Source: Verrucomicrobiales bacterium
GTDB lineage: Bacteria; Verrucomicrobiota; Verrucomicrobiia; Verrucomicrobiales; DEV007
DNA length: 64,000 nucleotides
Direction of reading: 5' to 3'
Assembly (NCBI GenBank): GCA_029212615.1
Contig: JARGPJ010000002.1
Coordinates: 248,001-312,000 of the forward strand
In this document: one piece after another, positions 58,314 through 64,000 of the stretch
Numbering within the stretch: position 1 is the stretch's first letter
Layout: every line of letters begins with the position of its first letter
Position numbers and translations under genes: made by a program
Notes under the pieces: model-generated
Told to the model about the DNA's origin: nothing
The model's database searches: none
What the model saw: the letters and a program-made list of their open reading frames with translations, nothing else

Positions 58314-59963
58314 ATGACTCCCGTCCTCCTTATCGACCCTCGCGACAATCTTGTTGTCGCCCTCCGAGATCTCCGCGCCGGAGAAGTGGTTCAAGTTGGC
58401 GAAATCAAAATTGAGATCAAAGAAGCTATTGCAGCTAAGCACAAGTTCCCCCTCCGGGATCTCGCTCCGGATGATCGAGCCACCATGTATGGGGTAACCG
58501 TGGGCGTCGCCCGTGAGCCAATTTCAGCCGGGGCCCTGACCCATATGGGAAACCTCGATCATGAAGCGGATACGTTTTCTGACGCGGACCGAACCGTGTT
58601 CGATTGGACTTCCCCCAACATCTCAGCTTGGCAGAACCGCACGTTTGATGGTTATCATCGCGCAAATGGTCAGGTTGGCACCGCTAACCATTGGGTCGTC
58701 ATTCCCATGGTTTTCTGCGAAAACCGCAACGTCAACGCGATCCGTAGCGCCTTTGAACGGACCCTTGGATACGGGAAAACCAACCACTACGAGCGCCTTG
58801 CCGAGAGCCTCGCCGCAAAGTCGCGGGAGAACGCGACAGATGAAGAGCTCAAGTCAATCGAGCTGGAAGCGTCCCCCCTACCCGGTGCTGATCGACTCTT
58901 CCCGAACATTGACGGGGTTCAATTCCTTACCCATTCGCTTGGATGCGGCGGCACACGGGACGATGCCGAAGCCCTTTGCGGCCTCCTTGCCGGTTACATC
59001 ACCCACCCGAATGTTGCCGGGGCAACGGTACTCAGCCTTGGCTGCGAACATGCTCAACTGGAAATCCTCGAATCCGAAATCCGGAAACGCGATCACGAAT
59101 TTTCCAAACCCCTTCTCACTTTCAAACAACAGGCCTTTCCGGATGAACGATCCCTCCTCGAAACAGCGATCAAGGAAACCTTTGTCGGATTGAGAGAGGC
59201 CAATCAAGCACAACGGCAACCTGCTTCCTTGAGTAAACTATGCCTCGGGGTGGAATGCGGTGGCAGTGATGGCTTCTCGGGCATTTCCGCCAACCCCTCG
59301 CTCGGTGCGGTTTCAGATCGACTCGTCGCTCTGGGAGGTCGGGTGATTCTATCCGAATTTCCCGAGCTGTGCGGGGTGGAACAGGAGCTGGTAAACCGAT
59401 GCGTCACCGATGCCGTCGCCAGGCGATTTGTTGAACTGACCTCACTGTATGCAGATCGAGCCCGGGCCGTCGGCAGCGATTTCTCACAGAATCCGAGCCC
59501 GGGAAACATCAAAGACGGACTCATCACGGATGCCATCAAATCTGCAGGAGCAGCCAAAAAAGGCGGAACCTCGCCCATCGTAGACGCCCTGGATTATCCG
59601 GAAACCGCGACCGAACCGGGCCTCACCCTCCTCTGTACCCCCGGAGGGGATGTCGAATCAACCACCGCCATGGCCGGAGCGCACGCGAACCTCATTGTTT
59701 TCACCACCGGACTGGGAACTCCGACCGGAAATCCTATCTGTCCTGTTCTGAAAGTCAGTTCCAATACCGAACTTGCCGAAAGGCTCCCTGACCTGATCGA
59801 CTTTGACACCGGTTCAATTATCAGGGGAGAGTCAAGCGTCGAGGAACTGGCTGAAGCGATGCTTGAGCGACTTGTCCGTATCGCCTCCGGACAGGAGATG
59901 ACAAAGGCACAGCTTCTCGGCCAGAACGATTTTCAGCCCTGGAAACGCGGCGTATCGCTCTAG
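58314..59963 (+). CDS. uxaA: altronate dehydratase family protein
   Basis: About 549 residues from the ATG at 58314 (MTPVLLIDPRDNLVVAL); an ATG at 58269 would overlap the divergent gene. It has the N-terminal SAF domain and the two UxaA catalytic parts in one chain, as in E. coli UxaA. Metal- and substrate-site segments are visible: FLTHSLGCGGTRDDAEALCGLL, LSLGCEHAQLE, and GVECGGSDGFSGISANP. It dehydrates D-altronate to 2-keto-3-deoxygluconate; galactarate dehydratase is an alternative. This supports growth on galacturonate-containing polymers. A long gene-free stretch follows. Confidence 0.92.
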   Translation: MTPVLLIDPRDNLVVALRDLRAGEVVQVGEIKIEIKEAIAAKHKFPLRDLAPDDRATMYGVTVGVAREPISAGALTHMGNLDHEADTFSDADRTVFDWTSPNISAWQNRTFDGYHRANGQVGTANHWVVIPMVFCENRNVNAIRSAFERTLGYGKTNHYERLAESLAAKSRENATDEELKSIELEASPLPGADRLFPNIDGVQFLTHSLGCGGTRDDAEALCGLLAGYITHPNVAGATVLSLGCEHAQLEILESEIRKRDHEFSKPLLTFKQQAFPDERSLLETAIKETFVGLREANQAQRQPASLSKLCLGVECGGSDGFSGISANPSLGAVSDRLVALGGRVILSEFPELCGVEQELVNRCVTDAVARRFVELTSLYADRARAVGSDFSQNPSPGNIKDGLITDAIKSAGAAKKGGTSPIVDALDYPETATEPGLTLLCTPGGDVESTTAMAGAHANLIVFTTGLGTPTGNPICPVLKVSSNTELAERLPDLIDFDTGSIIRGESSVEELAEAMLERLVRIASGQEMTKAQLLGQNDFQPWKRGVSL

Positions 59964-60573
59964 CCTCCTCACCGGAAGACCGCACCTCACCCGCTCTCGT
60001 AAGCCGGGTTCCAGCCACTCGGCAAATCTACAATTCGGCACGGAACCTGTGGAAACTCCGGATGGCAACTCCCCGGGGGACGCGATTCTCAACTTGCGGG
60101 AACCTCATCTCCCTTTACATTCCAGCGGTTTGTCAGATCGCCGAAATTGTTCGCGATTCTACTGAGTCAGGGCGCTGTGAAAAGTGCAGCCCCGGAGGCC
60201 TCCATCGCTTGGAGCGCCCCCCTTTTTTCCGGTGCGTCAGATAAACCTTCACTGCTTATGCAGAGCAATGCGTCAGTCAGGAGACATTCTCCGGGATGGT
60301 CTCCGTCAGCCCTGGTTTTGAAACCGGCTGTCTCCGAAACACTTACGGCAGGAAAGGAAGCCTCTTCCGGGGCATCTGTTCCTGTCCTCCTTTATGACGC
60401 TACGAAAGCCTTGCCTTTCTATCTGGCACCACGCCTTTCTGAGAACAGAATCCCCGCGAAGGTGGATTCCGTATCAATGACGGCCTGCCCTTCGCGGCAG
60501 ACGGTGACCCGCTCCGCATTCGCGCATCCAGTCGGAGATCAATCCGACATAAAACGAATAGCTTCCAAATCGA
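59964..60573. other. 610-bp gene-poor leader before the RRM gene
   Basis: No gene is supported. Open frames here are short or overlap the RRM gene antisense or out of frame. Small inverted repeats occur, for example GGAGAC/GTCTCC at 60280-60304 and GAATCC/GGATTC around 60448-60469. It could be a long 5' untranslated region of the RNA-binding protein gene or unrecognised ncRNA. Nothing here matches landmarks of tmRNA, RNase P RNA or tRNA. Confidence 0.45.
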
Positions 60574-61266
60574 ATGGAAAAACAATCACACAACAATGGT
60601 CAGCGCCGCCGCCGGAACAACCGGTCGGGTGGCGGAAATCGCAATCGCTCGAACAATCGAGGCGGTCAGAATCGCGGCGGAAACTCGAATAATCGCAACC
60701 GGAACCGTAATCGCAACGGATCAGGTCGTCGTCGTCAGCCCAAACCAACCGCGTGGCAGAAGTTTCTCTCCACCATCACTTTCGGCCTTCTCGGCAAACC
60801 TAAGAAAAAGGGTGGCAAGAGAAAATCCGGTCGGAAACCGAGCGCTCAAACTTCACGCCCCGTACGCAACAATGCGCTCAAGGATACCCCTCCCGCAGAG
60901 AAGCAACAGCGCCGCAATCGCACTGAAGTGACTTCAGGACGCCTTTATGTGGGTAATCTGAGTTATGAAACCACTGAAGTTGAACTCGAAGAACTCTTCC
61001 GGGGCATCGGCAACGTCATCTCAGCAGAGGTGGTCACCAATGCCCGGACGCAACAGTCCAAAGGCTTTGCCTTTGTAGAAATGGGCTCAATTGATGAAGC
61101 AAAGCGTGCCGTTCAGGTTCTCGACGACGAAGACTTCATGGGGCGTAAGCTCAATATCAGCGGTGCCCGCAGCGAAGGTCCCCGTGATAAAGACGACAGC
61201 AACGCACCTTCTGAGCCTGCCTCAGAAGTGAAAGAAGAACCGGCGCTAGCTGAGCAGGAGGACTGA
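60574..61266 (+). CDS. RNA-binding protein with disordered RG/NR-rich N-terminus and RRM
   Basis: A 230-residue cytoplasmic protein. The first ~110 residues are low complexity, rich in Asn, Arg, Gly and Lys (many GGNRNRSNNRGG-like repeats). A single RRM follows (about residues 122-200), with RNP2 LYVGNL and RNP1 KGFAFVEM intact. The C-terminal tail is acidic. Bacterial RRM proteins with a short RRM are known (RbpA-like); the long disordered N-terminus is less usual. It probably binds RNA. A strong terminator follows 24 bp after the stop, so it is monocistronic on the downstream side. Confidence 0.92.
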   Translation: MEKQSHNNGQRRRRNNRSGGGNRNRSNNRGGQNRGGNSNNRNRNRNRNGSGRRRQPKPTAWQKFLSTITFGLLGKPKKKGGKRKSGRKPSAQTSRPVRNNALKDTPPAEKQQRRNRTEVTSGRLYVGNLSYETTEVELEELFRGIGNVISAEVVTNARTQQSKGFAFVEMGSIDEAKRAVQVLDDEDFMGRKLNISGARSEGPRDKDDSNAPSEPASEVKEEPALAEQED

Positions 61267-61289
61267 TCCCCGCCATCATTTATTCGCTC

Positions 61290-61323
61290 ACGCCGGAATA
61301 GTCCACGACTGTTCCGGCGTTTT
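61290..61323 (+). terminator. intrinsic terminator after the RRM gene
   Basis: A nine-bp stem ACGCCGGAA/TTCCGGCGT continues through a T-G pair into an inner AGTC/GACT stem with a CAC loop, and is followed by TTT. The run of T residues is short. Confidence 0.85.
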
Positions 61324-61344
61324 GCGTTTCGCCTCTCCGAGTTC

Positions 61345-62262
61345 ATGAACACCCCGTTTCCCCCTGTTTATCTCGCCGGCCCGACCGGAAGTGGGAAAAC
61401 GGCGATCGCCCTCGAGTTAGCCCGGATCATCGGGCAGGTCGAAATCATCAATGCCGACGCTTTTCAGGTATACCGCGGGATGGAGGTGATCAGCGCGGCG
61501 CCCACTGCGGCAGAGAGAGAAGCCGTCCCCCACCACCTTTTCGGCGTTCTCGAGCCGTCTGAACCCTGCGATGCTGCAGCCTTTGCTGAGAAGGCCCGGG
61601 CCACCATTGCCGAGGTAGGAGAGCGGGCAATCCCCCTTGTCGTAGGAGGGAGCGGATTGTATTTGAAAGCAATCACCCATGGCCTCGCCCCGACCCCGAA
61701 GAGTGATCCACTGCTTCGAGCTGAACTCGACAAAAAGTCACTGGATGATCTCGTTTCCCACTACCGTCATCTCGACCCCTCCGGTGCTGAAGTAACAAAC
61801 CTGAAGAATCGGCGCTACGTGACCCGCAATCTTGAAATCTGTTTACTTACCGGTCAGGCGGCGTCGACGCTGAAAAGTGAATGGCAGAACAATCAGCCTG
61901 ACCTCACCGCCTTTTACCTCAAGCGCAGCCGTGAGGATATTTACGAGCGCATTAATCAGCGAACGCCAATGATGTTTGCTGCCGGTGTCATTTCTGAGGT
62001 CAGGGCGCTCCGCGGGCTTTCTCCGACCGCAGAGAAAGCGATCGGGGTGCGCGAAATACGCGAATTGCTCGCTAACAAGATCGACGAAGCAAGCTGTATC
62101 GAGGCGATCCAACAGGCAACACGACGATATGCCAAGCGTCAGGAAAGCTGGTTTAAACGCGAACCTGCTTTTCTACCCGTCGAAATGAAAGAAACGTCCT
62201 CTGCGTCATCTGTTGCAAACAGGATCCTGGCACAGATTCCCCCCTTCTCCCTTGAACCTTGA
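61345..62262 (+). CDS. miaA: tRNA dimethylallyltransferase
   Basis: A 305-residue enzyme that adds the dimethylallyl group to A37 of tRNAs that read UNN codons. The P-loop GPTGSGKT is at residues 12-19. NADAFQVYRGMEV (the DxxQVY motif), VGGSGLYLKAI and the C-terminal RRYAKRQESWFKRE are conserved. It begins 79 bp after the RRM gene, beyond that gene's terminator. aroB starts 44 bp after its stop. Confidence 0.97.
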   Translation: MNTPFPPVYLAGPTGSGKTAIALELARIIGQVEIINADAFQVYRGMEVISAAPTAAEREAVPHHLFGVLEPSEPCDAAAFAEKARATIAEVGERAIPLVVGGSGLYLKAITHGLAPTPKSDPLLRAELDKKSLDDLVSHYRHLDPSGAEVTNLKNRRYVTRNLEICLLTGQAASTLKSEWQNNQPDLTAFYLKRSREDIYERINQRTPMMFAAGVISEVRALRGLSPTAEKAIGVREIRELLANKIDEASCIEAIQQATRRYAKRQESWFKREPAFLPVEMKETSSASSVANRILAQIPPFSLEP

Positions 62263-62305
62263 GGCTTCGACGTTAAAAGTTCACCCCTCTCATACCACTC
62301 TTTTC

Positions 62306-63415
62306 ATGCCCACGATCACAGAAGGCAATCCGACCACCATCTCACTAGAGCTCAAGAACGATCACTACACGGTTCTTGTCGGCTCGGCCCTGTTAAAAAA
62401 TACAGCGGCGCTCATTGCTGAAAAGACCTCCATTCCAAGTAAAAAGGCGGCCGTAGTCACTGATTCCACGGTCGGCCCACTCTATGCTGAAACCGTCGTC
62501 TCAGCGTTAAACGAGGCCGGCATCGAGACATGCCTCATTACCGTTCCCGCCGGCGAAGCCTCAAAAAGCATGGAACAGGCGACTGAAATTTGCCGGGAGA
62601 TGCTCCGGGCCGGGCTCGACCGGAAGTCGTTCCTCGTTGCCCTCGGTGGAGGTGTCGTTGGAGACCTCGCCGGATTCGCCGCTGCTATTTTCCAACGCGG
62701 TATCCCCTGCGTGCAAATTCCCACCACGATAGTGAGCCAGGTCGACAGCTCCGTCGGCGGAAAGACCGGAGTGAACACCCCCGAGGGGAAAAACCTCGTC
62801 GGTGCTTTTCATCAACCCCAACTGGTCCTTGCCGATGTTGATACCCTCGCCTCGCTTCCGGAGCGGGAATTCAACGAAGGCTTTGCCGAAATCATCAAAC
62901 ACGCAGGGATCCGTGATGCCACCCTGCTCGACCTTGTAGAGAAGAAGGAGTCGATCCGCGAACATCTCATCGAGCTGGTATCACGAAACGTCGCCATCAA
63001 AGCCAGGGTTGTTGAGGAGGACGAAAAGGAAACGTCCGGGACGCGGGCACTCTTAAATTTCGGGCACACCATCGGCCACGGCATCGAAGCCGCCGGTGGC
63101 TACGGCCGATTTCTTCACGGAGAGGCCATCAGCCTTGGCCTTGTCGCCGCAATTCGTCTCTCAGTTGAATTGTCAGACCTCTCCGAAACAGACGGAAACC
63201 AGCTCATCGCCGCCCTTTCAAACTACGGACTGCCTACGGTTCTCGACAACGATATCAGCGACGAGGCAATCCTCAATGCGATGCAGCGCGACAAGAAATT
63301 TGAAGGAGGGGCAATCCGTTTTGTCCTCCTTAACCAACTCGGAAGTGCTTTCGTTTCGAGTGATGTGACAAGCAATCACCTCAGCGCGGCTATTGCCGGC
63401 CTCCGATCAGCCTAA
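62306..63415 (+). CDS. aroB: 3-dehydroquinate synthase
   Basis: About 369 residues from the ATG at 62306 (MPTITEGNPTTISLEL); an upstream ATG at 62213 lies inside miaA. The NAD-binding segment GGGVVGDLAGFAAAIFQRG and the phosphate-binding VDSSVGGKTGVN are intact. The zinc ligands are visible in NEGFAEIIKHAGI, GHTIGHGIEA and HGEAISLGL. It makes 3-dehydroquinate from DAHP in the shikimate pathway. The MscS-family gene starts 9 bp later. Confidence 0.97.
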   Translation: MPTITEGNPTTISLELKNDHYTVLVGSALLKNTAALIAEKTSIPSKKAAVVTDSTVGPLYAETVVSALNEAGIETCLITVPAGEASKSMEQATEICREMLRAGLDRKSFLVALGGGVVGDLAGFAAAIFQRGIPCVQIPTTIVSQVDSSVGGKTGVNTPEGKNLVGAFHQPQLVLADVDTLASLPEREFNEGFAEIIKHAGIRDATLLDLVEKKESIREHLIELVSRNVAIKARVVEEDEKETSGTRALLNFGHTIGHGIEAAGGYGRFLHGEAISLGLVAAIRLSVELSDLSETDGNQLIAALSNYGLPTVLDNDISDEAILNAMQRDKKFEGGAIRFVLLNQLGSAFVSSDVTSNHLSAAIAGLRSA

Positions 63416-63424
63416 CTCTTTTCC

Positions 63425-64000
63425 ATGGAAGAAACGTCTACGCCGATTAAAGATAATGCCGTCAAGGCAATCGAAGACACCGCCGAGGCCGTCACGCGAT
63501 CGGCTTCAACTATTGCGGAAAGACTCAATGAATGGCTGGACTCGATCCAGTGGATTCCTGATGCGGCAGTCAATGCCTGCGCCAATACAATTCTCCTCGC
63601 GGCCCTCCTCACCTGCGCGTGGTTCATCTACATTGTTTTCCGCCCGCTGATCCTCACCTGGGTAAAGCATATCATTGCGAAAACGCCGTATAGCTGGGAC
63701 GATCAACTCCTCGGGCACGGCGTCTTTCGATGGATCACCCATCTCCTTCCGGGTATCTTCGTCATTCTTTTCGCCCCCGGATTCTTCAAATCGACCCCGA
63801 TTATTGCGAAGGCCCTCGATATCTCAGCGGAACTCTACCTTCTGCTCTCAGCCTACTTTATCTTCGATTCGCTATTCAATGCGATCAAAGAGATCCTGCA
63901 AAGGTCAAAGGTAGCCAGCCATTTGAACCTCACGGCAATCGGCCAAATCGCCAAGCTGATCACAGCCCTTGTCATTTTCCTCCTCTGTATTGCCACCATC
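63425..64000 (+). CDS. MscS-family mechanosensitive channel, N-terminal part
   Basis: The first 192 codons are open to the window edge, so the protein is truncated here. A polar N-terminal stretch (about 45 residues) is followed by four hydrophobic segments, including NTILLAALLTCAWFIYIVF and FRWITHLLPGIFVILF. The PYSWDDQLL segment is typical of the YbdG-like branch of small-conductance mechanosensitive channels. The MscS pore region lies beyond the window. It starts 9 bp after aroB and is probably translated from the same transcript. Confidence 0.8.
   Translation, partial: MEETSTPIKDNAVKAIEDTAEAVTRSASTIAERLNEWLDSIQWIPDAAVNACANTILLAALLTCAWFIYIVFRPLILTWVKHIIAKTPYSWDDQLLGHGVFRWITHLLPGIFVILFAPGFFKSTPIIAKALDISAELYLLLSAYFIFDSLFNAIKEILQRSKVASHLNLTAIGQIAKLITALVIFLLCIATI

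Noticed and set aside
60147..60692. 181-codon open frame upstream of and overlapping the RRM gene
   Set aside because: It runs out of frame into the RRM gene and shows no domain, signal peptide or start signal; composition looks like translated noncoding DNA.
1..64000. CRISPR array, insertion sequence, phage gene, tRNA or rRNA
   Set aside because: No regularly spaced repeats, transposase or integrase motifs, or recognisable tRNA/rRNA sequence were seen; a tRNAscan or Infernal search would settle the RNA genes.

Overview
The window looks like chromosomal DNA of a Gram-negative bacterium of the PVC superphylum, most likely Verrucomicrobiota. This is inferred from gene content: a planctomycete-type cytochrome/DUF1549/DUF1553 protein next to a DUF1501 protein, the C-terminus of a PVC-type heme-binding protein, two secreted sulfatases, FG-GAP propeller proteins, an outer-membrane porin, an LptF/LptG-type permease, and an HPr kinase/HPr/Enzyme I set with no sugar-specific PTS permease. 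I saw no tRNA, rRNA, CRISPR array, insertion sequence or phage gene. Base composition is fairly even apart from two AT-rich islands at about 13.2 kb and 41.8-42.1 kb.

Layout. 0-5.5 kb: a 5'-truncated heme-binding protein, an FG-GAP protein, a cysteine-rich protein, a histone-deacetylase-like amidohydrolase with a small partner, and an L,D-transpeptidase. 5.5-13.2 kb: a sulfatase and an Nramp-like transporter on the minus strand, then a three-gene ABC importer of the ferric-ion type (ATPase, binding protein, two-domain permease). 13.2-15.4 kb: an AT-rich promoter island with a small independent transcript, then rpoA-rplQ. 15.5-23.1 kb: a protease/jelly-roll/SirB1 fusion, diverging from an FG-GAP, PSCyt-DUF1549-DUF1553 and DUF1501 row. 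23.1-29.1 kb: an opgG-X-opgH operon for osmoregulated periplasmic glucan and a divergent iduronate-sulfatase-like gene. 29.2-36 kb: a DUF1460 amidase-like protein, small proteins, an LptF/G permease with extra N-terminal membrane segments, a ferritin-like/ATP-grasp fusion and a trypsin-like/PDZ protein.

36-43.4 kb: ppk1 and a PAP2 phosphatase, a sugar isomerase/epimerase, an alpha/beta hydrolase, and a phosphate-type (OprP/OprO-like) porin behind a long AT-rich regulatory region. 43.5-50.2 kb: hprK-ptsH-ptsI, a Yellow/MRJP-like protein, prmC and murA. 50.2-59.9 kb: a Gfo/Idh oxidoreductase overlapping an SGNH hydrolase, a lipoprotein-like protease, a helix-hairpin-helix membrane protein, a nucleoside phosphorylase-like protein, a FUN14-like protein, a pair of secreted unknowns, and a divergent SDR/altronate dehydratase pair. 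60-64 kb: an RRM protein with a long leader, miaA, aroB and the start of an MscS-family channel.

Themes. Several genes act on the cell envelope (L,D-transpeptidase, MurA, DUF1460, OpgG/OpgH, LptF/G, PAP2). Several fit breakdown of sulfated or acidic polysaccharides (sulfatases, hexuronate dehydratase, isomerase, SGNH hydrolase). A polyphosphate/phosphate-porin neighbourhood at 36-43 kb raises the possibility of phosphate control. The least ordinary items are the two multidomain fusions (15.5-17.8 kb and 32.9-35.0 kb), the extra gene inside the glucan operon, the small transcript before rpoA, and the repeated TGTNACA boxes before the porin.
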